From Clostridia bacterium (GTDB lineage Bacteria; Bacillota; Clostridia; Christensenellales; CAG-138), in contig JAFWVQ010000060.1 of the NCBI GenBank assembly GCA_017523925.1, positions 1 to 46,047 of the forward strand: a stretch of DNA of 46,047 nucleotides, written 5' to 3'. The position numbers were made by a program, and so were the translations under genes. This document shows, one piece after another, positions 34,593 through 43,667 of the stretch (its first letter is position 1; each line of letters starts with the position of its first letter). Under the pieces are notes generated by a model. It saw only the letters and a program-made list of their open reading frames with translations, was not told the origin of the DNA and did not search any database.

Positions 34593-35663
34593 ATGAAAGT
34601 TGCAATAGTCGGAGCAGGAAATGGCGGAACCGCCATAGCGACTGATCTTGCGTACAGGAATCATGATGTAACACTCATCAAAACTTCTGTTTCAATTCAT
34701 GATGATAATTTCAATTATCTTCTTGAGAATGAAGGTCGAATGACCCTTGATGAATTCGGTGTTTTTAAAACCGCAACCATTGGAACTGTGACCAGAGACC
34801 TTGCTTTGATCAAGGATTGCCCCGTGGTGATAGTTTACGTACAAACCAATTACCACGAAGCCGTTATTGAGAGAATGTGCGAATACTTGGCAGACGGGCA
34901 GATCGTTCTGATAAACCCCGGTTACCTTTCCACTGCTTATGTTTTAAAACACTGTAAAAAGGATGTAATAGTTGCTGAGGCTACAAGCTCCTTTATCGAT
35001 TGCAGGATCAAGGAACCCGGTCTGATCAAGGTAGGTTTCCGAAACGTCAGGAACCCGATCGGCATTTACCCAAAGCACAGAAAAGAAGAAGCCATCAAGA
35101 CTCTTGATCAGCTTGGATTCCCGCTGGCTTATGTTAACAGCGTTGTCGAGACTGCGCTGCATAATCCCAACCTCATCGTTCATACTGTCGGCGCTGTTAT
35201 GAGCATTCCTCGTGTAGAGAAAACCAACGGCGACTATGTTATGTATCACGAAGTGTTCACTCCATCCGTTTGGAAGATTCTGGAGAAGCTGGATTCCGAG
35301 AAGATGGATGTTCTTGAGCGTCTCGGTTGTGAGCGTATGCCTTACGTTGAAGCATGCAAGTTCCGCAACTCACTTGATGACGATCGCGATGCTAAGGAAG
35401 TGTTCTTTTGGTATGCGGCAATGCCAACTCGTGCAAAGGGTCCGACATCGGTTGAATCACGTTACATAACCGAGGATGTGCCTCAGGGACTTGTAATGTT
35501 GGAAGCATTAGGAAAGGCGCTTGACATTCCCACTCCTATTAGTACAAGCCTAATTGAGATTGCAAGTGCAGCGCTTGGCAGGGATATGCGAGTTGCCGGT
35601 AGGACTCTTGATGTCCTTGGCCGCGATAATGTTTCCATGATCATCAAGGATTCGGAATCGTGA
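34593..35663 (+). CDS. NAD/NADP octopine/nopaline dehydrogenase-family protein
   Basis: The 356-aa protein has an N-terminal Rossmann motif VAIVGAGNGGTAIATDL (about residues 3-19) and a C-terminal helical domain containing NPNLIVHTVGAVMS (NPN plus catalytic His of opine dehydrogenases). These enzymes reductively join the amino group of an amino acid or amine to a 2-oxo acid. Length is normal. ATG 34593 follows AAAGGAGG; an upstream reading to 34527 adds an unlikely leader. Its place inside a glycan operon is unusual and suggests synthesis of an N-(1-carboxyalkyl) group used as a decoration. Confidence 0.88.
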   Translation: MKVAIVGAGNGGTAIATDLAYRNHDVTLIKTSVSIHDDNFNYLLENEGRMTLDEFGVFKTATIGTVTRDLALIKDCPVVIVYVQTNYHEAVIERMCEYLADGQIVLINPGYLSTAYVLKHCKKDVIVAEATSSFIDCRIKEPGLIKVGFRNVRNPIGIYPKHRKEEAIKTLDQLGFPLAYVNSVVETALHNPNLIVHTVGAVMSIPRVEKTNGDYVMYHEVFTPSVWKILEKLDSEKMDVLERLGCERMPYVEACKFRNSLDDDRDAKEVFFWYAAMPTRAKGPTSVESRYITEDVPQGLVMLEALGKALDIPTPISTSLIEIASAALGRDMRVAGRTLDVLGRDNVSMIIKDSES

Positions 35664-35687
35664 TCAGGAGAAACGAGGTAGATATAA

Positions 35688-36464
35688 ATGCGGTACTATA
35701 TAACTGCCGATGATTTCGGTTTGACTGAGACAAAAACAGAAGCAATCGATATCGGCATTCGATCCGGTTACATTCAGCGAGCAAGCCTGATCATGAACAT
35801 GCCTGCAACCGAAAAGGCAATAGAGCTTTCTAGGTTAGGCGGATATGAAGACAGGCTCTGTTTCCATCTCAATCTCGCCCAGGGGTTTCCCCTTACAGAT
35901 GCTTTGCGCAGTTCTGAGTTCTGCAGCAAAAATGGATCCTTGCGCAGGGTCAATCCGCGAAAGCTGCTTAAGCTTTACTTTTTCTCTGCAAAAGTTCGCA
36001 AGGGACTTCGTGCAGAATGTGAAGCTCAGATAAAAGCTTTCAGGGATAGCGGCTTAAAGTCGACCCACATCGACTCTCATACTTGGTGTTTGTGCAGCAT
36101 TCCTGTATGGAATGCTATTAAACCGCTTTTAAAGAAGTATGGATTTGAAACCACACGCACAAATGAAGGCCATCTTATCAACTCTTGCAGTTCTTCACTT
36201 GCGGTTTATTATAAGTTTGTATTTATGAGAATCAAAAGAGTCCTGAGGGTCTGCGATGATTGGTCGGGATGTGGTCAAGAGCTTGAAGATGCTATGCGCA
36301 TTGGATCTGTTTCCACTGATTCGATAGTTGAGCTTTATGTTCATCCTGATATGAAGGATGGCGAGGCAGTGGATACTCTTTATAGCTATGCTCGCGATTC
36401 AAAGCGACTCTCCGAGATAGTTGAAATCGCGAATGGCTTTGGGGAACTCAAGGATATTATCTAA
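35688..36464 (+). CDS. YdjC/ChbG-family carbohydrate deacetylase
   Basis: The 258-aa metal-dependent deacetylase has the N-terminal TADDFGLTE (catalytic Asp pair, about residues 6-14), LCFHLNLAQGFPLT (metal His) and STHIDSHTW (HxxxH metal site, about 124-132). Known members remove acetyl groups from N-acetylated oligosaccharides such as chitobiose. In this operon it may expose an amine on an amino-sugar residue. It is 24 nt after the opine-dehydrogenase gene and has a GAGGTAG site. Confidence 0.9.
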   Translation: MRYYITADDFGLTETKTEAIDIGIRSGYIQRASLIMNMPATEKAIELSRLGGYEDRLCFHLNLAQGFPLTDALRSSEFCSKNGSLRRVNPRKLLKLYFFSAKVRKGLRAECEAQIKAFRDSGLKSTHIDSHTWCLCSIPVWNAIKPLLKKYGFETTRTNEGHLINSCSSSLAVYYKFVFMRIKRVLRVCDDWSGCGQELEDAMRIGSVSTDSIVELYVHPDMKDGEAVDTLYSYARDSKRLSEIVEIANGFGELKDII

Positions 36465-36507
36465 CGGTTAGTGTATGCTTGTAGTTTGAGCATTGGAGGT
36501 AAGCATA

Positions 36508-37569
36508 ATGAATTACGTTGTAAAAGCAATAAATAAGGTGAGGCTTATTGTTTCGTCTGCCAAAAAAAGGAGATCCCTTCGAAGCGAGTATGAGCGTTAT
36601 TTTGCCTTACATCCTAATGCTGCGTTTCTCCTGCTAACACCCGAACACGGAAACCTCGGTGACCAGGCGATCGCATTGGCTGAAACTACGCTTTTAAAGG
36701 AAATCGGCATTGACTATTACGAGATTACGGGAAAGGCCCTAAAAAGCATTTCCAAGGCGCGCGCTTTTTCTGCAATGAACGGTTTCCCTATCATTATGAA
36801 CGGAGGCGGCTACCTCGGAACCATTTGGCCTTCAAGTGAGAAAACTTTCAGGAATATCATTGAAGCAAATCCCGATTCCACGATTATAATGCTGCCCAAC
36901 ACTATATACTATGACGATTCCGAAACCGGCAGATCAGACTTCAAAAAGTCGAAGGAAGTCTACAACGCTCACAAGTCGCTGTATTTATATGCTCGTGAGC
37001 AAACTTCTTACGATATTATGAAGGATGCTTATGCCAATGTTAAGTTGATTCCGGACATCGTTTTATCCTTTGTTCCCAAGTGCAGCTCCGTTAAACGCAG
37101 CGGATGCGTTACCTGCTTGCGAAGCGATAGAGAAAAAACTCTGACCGACGTTCAAGCAGCTGCTCTGAACGATCAGATTAGCGAGTTGTTCGGTGACAAT
37201 GTGCTGCACAGCGATATGATTAGCGAACGCAGCTCGATTCCTGTTTCTGAGCGAGAAGCCGTTCTGCAGCAAAAATTCGAGCAATTCGCCTCGGCTGAGC
37301 TTGTAATAACCGATAGGCTGCACGGAATGATCTTTGCGGCGATCACCAACACTCCATGTATAGTGCTGGGAAGCATGAGTCACAAGGTTCGCGGCTGCTA
37401 CGAATGGATCAAAGATCTGGACTACATTCGTTTCGTGGACAATGTTTCGGATATTGCAGAAGCTTTCAGAAGTATTCCGAACACCGAACATAAGTTTGAC
37501 AACTCGCATCTCGCTCATTACTATGATGAGCTTAAGCAGGATCTTAAGCAGCTGATTTTGGGAGAGTAA
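36508..37569 (+). CDS. Polysaccharide pyruvyl transferase family protein
   Basis: The 353-aa protein has the family's N-terminal motif LTPEHGNLGDQAIALAE (about residues 42-58) and a central NGGGYLGT. The C-terminal signature ELVITDRLHGMIFAAITNTP (about 269-288) is shared by CsaB/WcaK/ExoV-type pyruvyl transferases. They transfer pyruvate from phosphoenolpyruvate as a ketal onto sugar residues, giving the glycan negative charge. ATG 36508 follows TTGGAGG; the in-frame TTG at 36493 is part of the ribosome site. Confidence 0.92.
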   Translation: MNYVVKAINKVRLIVSSAKKRRSLRSEYERYFALHPNAAFLLLTPEHGNLGDQAIALAETTLLKEIGIDYYEITGKALKSISKARAFSAMNGFPIIMNGGGYLGTIWPSSEKTFRNIIEANPDSTIIMLPNTIYYDDSETGRSDFKKSKEVYNAHKSLYLYAREQTSYDIMKDAYANVKLIPDIVLSFVPKCSSVKRSGCVTCLRSDREKTLTDVQAAALNDQISELFGDNVLHSDMISERSSIPVSEREAVLQQKFEQFASAELVITDRLHGMIFAAITNTPCIVLGSMSHKVRGCYEWIKDLDYIRFVDNVSDIAEAFRSIPNTEHKFDNSHLAHYYDELKQDLKQLILGE

Positions 37570-37572
37570 GAA

Positions 37573-38571
37573 ATGGCTCGTATCGCAGTAATCGTTCCGG
37601 TTTATAAGGTCGAAGCCTATCTGCACCGCTGTGTAGATAGTATTTTGGCGCAGACTTTTACCGATTTCGAGCTGATCCTGGTCGACGATGGCAGCCCCGA
37701 TAACTGCGGTGCGATCTGCGATGAGTATGCCGAAAAGGACAGCCGTGTCCACGTTATCCACAAGGAAAACGGCGGTCTGTCATCGGCGCGCAACGCTGGC
37801 ATAGATTGGGCAATTGAGCATAGCGACAGCGAATGGCTCACCTTCATAGACAGTGACGACTGGATCCATCCTCGCTATTGCGATTACCTACTTAAAGCGG
37901 CTGTTGAAGGCTCAACGAGTATCAGCACTTGCAGATATATTAAGGTAACGGAATCCGTCCCGATGGCAGACGCGGAGTTCTCATTTACAACCGATGATTG
38001 GCTGGACTATTATCTGCAAGATACGGTTAACGGAATTGTTGCCGTTTGTAAGCTGTACAGCAAGGAAATATTCCGAGAGTTCAGATACCCCATCGGCAGA
38101 TTACACGAGGATGAGTTTCTAACTTACAAACTGCTTCTCAAGGCCGGTACCATCGCTTCAACACGACTCGCGCTGTATTATTATTTCTATAATGAAGACA
38201 GCATCATGCGCAGCAATATTTCAATCAAGCGAATCGAGGATTCTTTCGCTGCTTCGACTGAGCAATGCGAGTTTGCCTTGCAGTATGGGGACCAAAGGCT
38301 GATCGCCGACAGGCACAATGCTAAGCTCCGTGTTATTAGAAGAGGCATAGTTAAGCTTGAAAGAGCGAAGCATATTTCTAATGTAGATAAGAAGAATAAC
38401 ATCAATCTCAATCGTTCACGGCTCAAATCAACGCTCGATTTTATGCGCAAGAACAGCATACCGCTTAAGGATCGTTCGATCGCGTGCTATGCTTCTCCGC
38501 TTACAGAGAATATCTTAAAGCTGCAAAAGAAGATCAAGCGAGGTCTTAAGCGTTTGATCAAGAAAAACTGA
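37573..38571 (+). CDS. Glycosyltransferase family 2
   Basis: The 332-aa protein has a GT-A fold: IAVIVPVYKVEAYLHRCVDS at the N-terminus, ELILVDDGSPDNCG (about residues 35-48), GGLSSARNAGID, and the DxD-type FIDSDDW around 92-98. It should add one sugar from a nucleotide donor to a lipid-linked or growing glycan. It has no membrane segment; the basic C-terminal tail may bind the membrane. It is the last gene of the plus-strand arm, 4 nt after the pyruvyl transferase, and is followed by a hairpin terminator. Confidence 0.93.
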   Translation: MARIAVIVPVYKVEAYLHRCVDSILAQTFTDFELILVDDGSPDNCGAICDEYAEKDSRVHVIHKENGGLSSARNAGIDWAIEHSDSEWLTFIDSDDWIHPRYCDYLLKAAVEGSTSISTCRYIKVTESVPMADAEFSFTTDDWLDYYLQDTVNGIVAVCKLYSKEIFREFRYPIGRLHEDEFLTYKLLLKAGTIASTRLALYYYFYNEDSIMRSNISIKRIEDSFAASTEQCEFALQYGDQRLIADRHNAKLRVIRRGIVKLERAKHISNVDKKNNINLNRSRLKSTLDFMRKNSIPLKDRSIACYASPLTENILKLQKKIKRGLKRLIKKN

Positions 38572-38588
38572 ATTTTGAATACAAATTA

Positions 38589-38616
38589 TAACGCTGCGGA
38601 AACCACCGCAGCGTTA
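38589..38616. terminator. Bidirectional terminator between convergent arms
   Basis: TAACGCTGCGG (38589-38599) and CCGCAGCGTTA (38606-38616) form a perfect 11-bp stem with a 6-nt loop. It is flanked by A/T-rich bases on both sides and sits between the two convergent gene arms. Confidence 0.8.
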
Positions 38617-38661
38617 TTCAGTGCCAGCCTTCTTGGGATCAGGCCTCGATTGCAGCTAAAA

Positions 38662-39495
38662 CTAATCTTTTTTGATTTTTATAAAATGGTGATCTCGATC
38701 CGTCTCCGGAGGCGGGGTCATATAATCCATATACATCTGCTTGAGCACGAAATCATAGTCCTCAGGACCACGAAGCTGCAAATCCTCGAACTGATACATC
38801 TTGCCTTCGCCGTAGATCATTTTATGAAAATACTCTCGCTCAGCCCAGTAGCCAAGGCAGTTCGCCAAATAAGCGCATTCATCGTAGTTGTAGCGTCTCA
38901 CAACTTCATCAAGCTTCTTCCAAGTGTGCTTGGTGCTGATCAATCTATCGAGCTTCATCGAAACTACGATCCGCATGATCTTGGCCTTGATCGACTTAGG
39001 ATCGCGGCGCTCCATGCTTCGTGCATAATAGGAAGCCTGTGCTCTTAAAAACCACTTGCTTCGTTTTTCTATGTCCGTAAACCATTTGCGCATTTCTAAA
39101 GGCTTTGACGGAGCTCCATCGAGTGGGAAAATATCGACCCAGGCGGGGATCATATTGTATTTCAGCGTTCCCTGCCGCTCGAGCATAACGTCGGTATTCT
39201 CGACCCTTGCGTAGTAATAGTAGTAATCGAGCTTGAGCTTTTCGTTTTGGATGGCGTGCAGCTGATATGGAGCTTTGAGCTCTTCAGCGGCGATCCTAAT
39301 GAACTTCTCGTAGTCCGGCCTTGGCATGCCGATATCCATATCATCGTCCCATGGAATAAAGCCCTTGTGCCTTATCGCGCCAAGCAGCGTACCGCCAAGC
39401 ATAAAATACTTTAGATCATGCCTGTCGCAGATATCGAGCACCTTGCGCATGATATCCAGTTCGACCAACTGAAGAGCTCTGATTTCCTCGTACAT
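38662..39495 (-). CDS. LicD-family phosphotransferase
   Basis: The 277-aa protein has the LicD/fukutin-type nucleotidyltransferase-fold motif FMLGGTLLGAIRHKG (about residues 31-45), then FIPWDDDMDIGMPRPDYEKF. The G-G/S and DxD residues bind metal and nucleotide. Known members transfer phosphocholine, and related ones glycerol phosphate or ribitol phosphate, from a CDP-activated donor to sugars. The GpsA-TagD fusion next to it makes CDP-glycerol, whereas no choline genes are nearby. AGGAGG precedes ATG 39495. It is the last gene of the minus arm. Confidence 0.93.
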   Translation of the reverse strand: MYEEIRALQLVELDIMRKVLDICDRHDLKYFMLGGTLLGAIRHKGFIPWDDDMDIGMPRPDYEKFIRIAAEELKAPYQLHAIQNEKLKLDYYYYYARVENTDVMLERQGTLKYNMIPAWVDIFPLDGAPSKPLEMRKWFTDIEKRSKWFLRAQASYYARSMERRDPKSIKAKIMRIVVSMKLDRLISTKHTWKKLDEVVRRYNYDECAYLANCLGYWAEREYFHKMIYGEGKMYQFEDLQLRGPEDYDFVLKQMYMDYMTPPPETDRDHHFIKIKKD

Positions 39496-39565
39496 AATTG
39501 CCTCCTGTGGCTAATTAACTCAAATGATCATATCGAATTCAATTCGCTGCGTATTGAACCCGCGA

Positions 39566-41086
39566 TCAGTTTTTGGGAGAGGTGTCCAGATCGTCATGCG
39601 TGGTTTTGGAAACGCCGTCGCCCGCCTCGGAATCATGCAGATCCTTCTTCATCTGGCTGCTGGAGATCTCGGGGGTTCTCGGCAGATAGATTACCTCAAC
39701 GCCCTCGTCCTTGAGGAAATCGAACTTGCCCTTCCAATCGTCGCCGATAACGAAGGTGTCGATATGATATTCGTGCATATCGGAAGGCTTCTGGTCCCAA
39801 CTTTCCTCGGGAATAACGAGGTCAACATAGCGCATCGACTCAACAAGCGCCTTCCTCTGCTCATAGGTGAAGTAGCACTTCTTATGCTTCGACTTCCAAT
39901 TGAATTCATCGGTTGATATAGCAACGATAAGATAATCGCCAAGTGCTTTAGCCCTTCTGAGGAGGTTGATATGACCGTAATGCAGCAGGTCAAAGGTTCC
40001 GTAAGTTATTACTCGTTTCATGCCGTTATCTCCTTTAGCGTGTAATTGAGCATTTTTGATCAAAGCCGACTCATAATTCAGATCGAGCACGGGTTTGGGA
40101 AGCTCCGTGGTCATTTCCCTGCCCATCAGATCTCGTACTGCGGTTTTCGGATCGCCGCCGTTGTTTACTATCTCATTAACAGCAAACACGATGGGCATAT
40201 TTACCCCGTACTTCTCGGCAAGCTTCATGGTCGCCGGGATCGCGTTCACGCCCTCGACCACCATGCCGACCTGCTTTATCGCATCCTTAGGGCTGTAACC
40301 CTGACCGATAAGGAAGCCGCAGCGATTGTTTCTGGAGTGCTTACTGGTAGCGGTAACGATCAGGTCGCCCATGCCTGCAAGACCCGAGAAGGTGCTTGCA
40401 AGGCAGCCCATCTTGAGGCCGAGGCGCTCCATCTCGGCAAGACCGCGCGTGATGAGCGCAGCCTCGGTGTTGTCGCCATAGCCGAGACCTGCGGAAATTC
40501 CGGACGCGATCGCGATGATGTTTTTAAGAGCGCCGCAAAGCTCAACGCCCTTAACATCGGTATTGGTGTACACACGCATAACAGGATTGGAAAAGATACT
40601 CTGGATCTTCTCAGCCGTTTCCACGTTCTCACAGGCGGAAACGATGGTCGTGGGAAGATCTCTTGATACCTCCTCCGCATGCGTAGGTCCTGAGAGTGCA
40701 ACGACGGGTATGCCCGGGATCTCCTGCTCGATTATCTCAGACATCGTGCATAGAGTATCGGGTTCGATGCCCTTTGCAACGTTCACTATTATCTGACCCT
40801 TCTCAACATTGGGAGCTGCGCTGCGGGCAGTTCCGCGCACATAAACGGAGGGGACTGCAAAAAGCAGGATCTCCTTGCCATTGCACGCAGCCGCAAGATC
40901 CTTTTCATAGATAAGTCCGCTCGGCAAAAGGACGTTCGGAAGATTCGGCTGGATGTTTGTTGCCTGCAGGTTATCCAGCTCTTCGGGGAGCGCTGACCAG
41001 ACCGTTACTTCATTGCCGCTGAGAAAAAGCATCCTCGCAAGAGCGATGCCCCAAGTGCCTGCGCCAAGAACACAAATCTTTGCCAT
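39566..41086 (-). CDS. Fusion of glycerol-3-phosphate dehydrogenase and glycerol-3-phosphate cytidylyltransferase (GpsA-TagD)
   Basis: The 506-aa reading frame covers two successive enzymes. Residues about 1-335 are GpsA: GAGTWG dinucleotide motif, [11 protein letters not shown], catalytic Lys in [13 protein letters not shown], and [12 protein letters not shown]. Residues 356-506 are Tag[21 protein letters not shown] with the HxGH motif, [10 protein letters not shown], and RTPEISSS where RTxGISTT is usual. The first gives sn-glycerol-3-phosphate, the second CDP-glycerol. Inside the frame, AAGGAG (40035-40030) lies 8 nt before an ATG (40021) exactly at the TagD start. A separate 151-aa TagD may therefore also be made. 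It sits between two LicD genes. Confidence 0.93.
   Translation of the reverse strand: MAKICVLGAGTWGIALARMLFLSGNEVTVWSALPEELDNLQATNIQPNLPNVLLPSGLIYEKDLAAACNGKEILLFAVPSVYVRGTARSAAPNVEKGQIIVNVAKGIEPDTLCTMSEIIEQEIPGIPVVALSGPTHAEEVSRDLPTTIVSACENVETAEKIQSIFSNPVMRVYTNTDVKGVELCGALKNIIAIASGISAGLGYGDNTEAALITRGLAEMERLGLKMGCLASTFSGLAGMGDLIVTATSKHSRNNRCGFLIGQGYSPKDAIKQVGMVVEGVNAIPATMKLAEKYGVNMPIVFAVNEIVNNGGDPKTAVRDLMGREMTTELPKPVLDLNYESALIKNAQLHAKGDNGMKRVITYGTFDLLHYGHINLLRRAKALGDYLIVAISTDEFNWKSKHKKCYFTYEQRKALVESMRYVDLVIPEESWDQKPSDMHEYHIDTFVIGDDWKGKFDFLKDEGVEVIYLPRTPEISSSQMKKDLHDSEAGDGVSKTTHDDLDTSPKN
40019..40035 (-). promoter_or_regulatory. Internal ribosome-binding site and ATG at the TagD part of the fusion
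   Basis: AAGGAG (40035-40030), 8-nt spacer, ATG (40021-40019), all in frame inside the longer open frame. It is as good as any ribosome site in this cluster and marks the ancestral start of the second gene. Confidence 0.75.
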
Positions 41087-41150
41087 TTGGGTTTACCTCC
41101 AAACTAAAAATATAAGTTATTCCTTAACAAAAGCAAGCTGTTATGCCGCC

Positions 41151-41951
41151 TTAGTTATTGTAGAACGCAACAAAACTGTGCCTGCGCACACGATCCTCTT
41201 CGGGTGGAAGCTCGGTATAGGGAAAGCCGTATCTTCCAAACAAATGCTCATCCGGCGAGCACGGAACGGGGAAACTGTACTCCTCGAAAGGGGCCGGCTT
41301 GGTGTTAAGCATATCGGTCCGCTGAACGGGAACTCCGGGTGAATGAAAGTTCATTATGCGTTTCGTATCAACATTATCATAGGAGCGAACCTTTGAATCA
41401 TACCGCTTATAGAAATAACCCTTCGGGAACAGCTTGAGGATGGGTCGTGCGACGGCTGCGGCAACTCTCTTCAGTATGTTCCCCGTTGGCTTGAAAACGT
41501 TCGTTTGATGGGTATGAAGCCTGCGCAAAACACCGAGTTTACGTCTCATACGTTTGAATTCGCGCTCGTCATCCGGCACGTTATCGTAGATAAAAATATC
41601 AACATAAACATGGCATTTATACCCATTGATATCGGGTTCATAGAGCGTTGTTTCCATGTCGTACACTTTTGCAAATACGTACGGATACGATAGGTCGTCA
41701 TCTGTGAACTCGAGCTTATACCGGCTGTTCGCCTGCTTATTATACTGCTGCTTAAAGATATCGAAATCTCCTCGGAACATACCGATATCGATATCATCAT
41801 CCCAGGGAATGTAACCGTTGTGACGAAGCGCCCCGATCAGGGAGCCGTAGTCCAGCCACCAAGTCAAAGCATTTTCTTCACAAAACCGTTGTATGTCAAG
41901 CAGAATGTTTAACTGCTCCATTTTCACTTCTTCAATGGTCATCTGACGCAT
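41151..41951 (-). CDS. LicD-family phosphotransferase, second copy
   Basis: This 266-aa LicD-type protein has WWLDYGSLIGALRHNG followed by YIPWDDDIDIGMFRGDFD (about residues 31-64), a YVDIFIYDNVPDD segment and a basic C-terminal half. It probably transfers a phospho-alcohol group from a CDP donor to a sugar, like the other LicD 2 kb away, but on a different acceptor since the two are divergent. ATG 41951 follows AGGAGG by 5 nt; an upstream in-frame ATG (41978) overlaps no ribosome site. It precedes the GpsA-TagD fusion by 64 nt. Confidence 0.93.
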   Translation of the reverse strand: MRQMTIEEVKMEQLNILLDIQRFCEENALTWWLDYGSLIGALRHNGYIPWDDDIDIGMFRGDFDIFKQQYNKQANSRYKLEFTDDDLSYPYVFAKVYDMETTLYEPDINGYKCHVYVDIFIYDNVPDDEREFKRMRRKLGVLRRLHTHQTNVFKPTGNILKRVAAAVARPILKLFPKGYFYKRYDSKVRSYDNVDTKRIMNFHSPGVPVQRTDMLNTKPAPFEEYSFPVPCSPDEHLFGRYGFPYTELPPEEDRVRRHSFVAFYNN

Positions 41952-42003
41952 AAAATCCTCCTGTAAACGCTGGCGCAAGCACTATTCTCAGTTGAAAAGC
42001 GAA

Positions 42004-43008
42004 TCATGCAAAGCGATTCATAAGTTTCATTAAGAAAACCAGCTTCAGCTTCAAGCAGATCATCATTGCCATCGGTTTGATCGAGAGACCGAACTTCGCT
42101 TCCTTAATGCTCTTTTTGATCTCAGGCACACGCATTGCGTTGAGAATATCTTTCTTTATCGTTCCGTAGCTTTCACCTCGGTTAAACTGCGAAACAGCGG
42201 CATTGAAGAATGCCTTTGCAAGCTTTCTGTAGAGTTGATCTGAGAAATCATAGCCGCTGTCATTCGCCGCATCCGAGAGGGTTTTATAGATTTTTACCGG
42301 AGCGAGCATGTTGAAGCAATGACCGCCCTTTGTCAGTGAACTCTCGTTGACCCTGTAATAATAATAGTTCTTCTTGATGATGAAAAGCGAGCTTGCTCGC
42401 ATAATAGCAGGTATGGAGCAAGCGCCATCCTCGCCCATTCTGATGCTCGGATCAACTCTGCAGTGACAAGTAATGAATATATCACGCCGGATAGCTTTTG
42501 CACATAAGGAGGGCAGAAAATACACGCCCTTGGGATCAAGGACCAGTTTAGGAAAGATGGTTTCCTCAAGCTGTTTGCGCTCATAATAGCCTTCTCTGCA
42601 GAAAGGATAAATATCCTTTGGCGCAGAAAGCACTTTGTCGCCATCGCAGTAGTACTCGTAGCCAAGGCAAACAACGTCGGGATCGTTCGCATCTATAACA
42701 GCCGACATCTCCAAAAGGTAGTCCGGGTGAACAAAATCATCGCCGTCTACACAACAGATGTAATCACCTGCGGCGATCTCCGCGCCTGCCTGTCTTGCGC
42801 TTGCAGGACCGCCATTAAGCTTATGGATCACTTTGATTCTATCATCGGTTCCGGCTAGCTCATCACAAATTGAAGGGGAATTATCCGGTGAGCCGTCGTC
42901 AACAAGGATTAACTCAAAATCGGGCATCGTTTGCACAAGTATGCTATGAACGCATTGCCTGATATAGTTTTCAATCTTGTAAACAGGAATGATTATGCTA
43001 AATCTCAC
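42004..43008 (-). CDS. Glycosyltransferase family 2
   Basis: This 334-aa GT-A enzyme has FSIIIPVYKIENYIRQCVHS, ELILVDDGSPDNSPSICDEL, NGGPASARQAGAE and the DxD-type CCVDGDDFVHPDYLLEM (about residues 86-102). It adds a sugar to the glycan repeat. Translation starts at GTG 43008 behind GGAGG. It lies between the acyltransferase and LicD genes on the minus arm. The donor and acceptor sugars cannot be told from sequence. Confidence 0.92.
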   Translation of the reverse strand: MRFSIIIPVYKIENYIRQCVHSILVQTMPDFELILVDDGSPDNSPSICDELAGTDDRIKVIHKLNGGPASARQAGAEIAAGDYICCVDGDDFVHPDYLLEMSAVIDANDPDVVCLGYEYYCDGDKVLSAPKDIYPFCREGYYERKQLEETIFPKLVLDPKGVYFLPSLCAKAIRRDIFITCHCRVDPSIRMGEDGACSIPAIMRASSLFIIKKNYYYYRVNESSLTKGGHCFNMLAPVKIYKTLSDAANDSGYDFSDQLYRKLAKAFFNAAVSQFNRGESYGTIKKDILNAMRVPEIKKSIKEAKFGLSIKPMAMMICLKLKLVFLMKLMNRFA

Positions 43009-43054
43009 AGTAATTACCTCCGTTCAGGAACACTTCGGAAAACGGAATCGGCAG

Positions 43055-43609
43055 CTATTCTGCAGAAAAGTCATGCATTTGAGATACTCTTCTTTGAACG
43101 AACAGTGTATTCGGAGGAACATCGCCCGTTACAACGCTGCCCGCTGCAACAACGGAGTTGTCGCCGATCTTTGCGCCGCGAAGCACTATCGTGTTTGCAC
43201 CTATCCAGCAATTCTTGCCTATCGAAACAGGCGAGGTAAGGAAGCTTCTTGATTTATCCTCGGATTTGTAGTCGTGATCGTGGTCATAAACCAGCACCCC
43301 GGGGCCAAACATCGTGCCTTCTCCAATAGAAATACTTTCTCTGCATACAACGATGCAGCCGTAGTTAAGCATAACATTGCTTCCGACAGTTAATCTTGCA
43401 TTTGTTCGCGCCATAAGCTTAGCGCCGCTGTGAACACTCACGCGTTTGCCCAACTCTAAGCGCGCGCCCTTGCCGATCTGAACCACAGTATCAGGAGAAA
43501 AACGCTCGATTAATCCGGTTTTGAAGCCCTTCCAATGGAACAACTTCAAAACGGTGAATTTGATCGAAGTAAACGCAACACTTATAATATTGCAAACAAA
43601 AGTTCTCAT
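43055..43609 (-). CDS. Hexapeptide-repeat acyltransferase (LbH)
   Basis: The 184-aa protein has an N-terminal helical stretch and a left-handed beta-helix of hexapeptide repeats (about residues 45-175). [13 protein letters not shown] carries the catalytic His region, and the end is [34 protein letters not shown]. It is of the maltose/galactoside acetyltransferase (WbbJ/EpsH) type and probably O- or N-acetylates a sugar of the glycan. ATG 43609 follows GGAGA; an earlier in-frame ATG (43636) lacks a ribosome site. Confidence 0.9.
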   Translation of the reverse strand: MRTFVCNIISVAFTSIKFTVLKLFHWKGFKTGLIERFSPDTVVQIGKGARLELGKRVSVHSGAKLMARTNARLTVGSNVMLNYGCIVVCRESISIGEGTMFGPGVLVYDHDHDYKSEDKSRSFLTSPVSIGKNCWIGANTIVLRGAKIGDNSVVAAGSVVTGDVPPNTLFVQRRVSQMHDFSAE

Positions 43610-43667
43610 TTTATGTCTCCATAAAGAATAATGCAATAGATTGCCGAACGCATCGGTAAGTATGCTG

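Noticed and set aside
40036..40080. Treating the GpsA-TagD junction as a frameshift or assembly error
   Set aside because: The frame is open throughout and both halves keep their motifs, so as given it is a fusion. The concern is kept as a check in the finding, since a single missing stop could create it.
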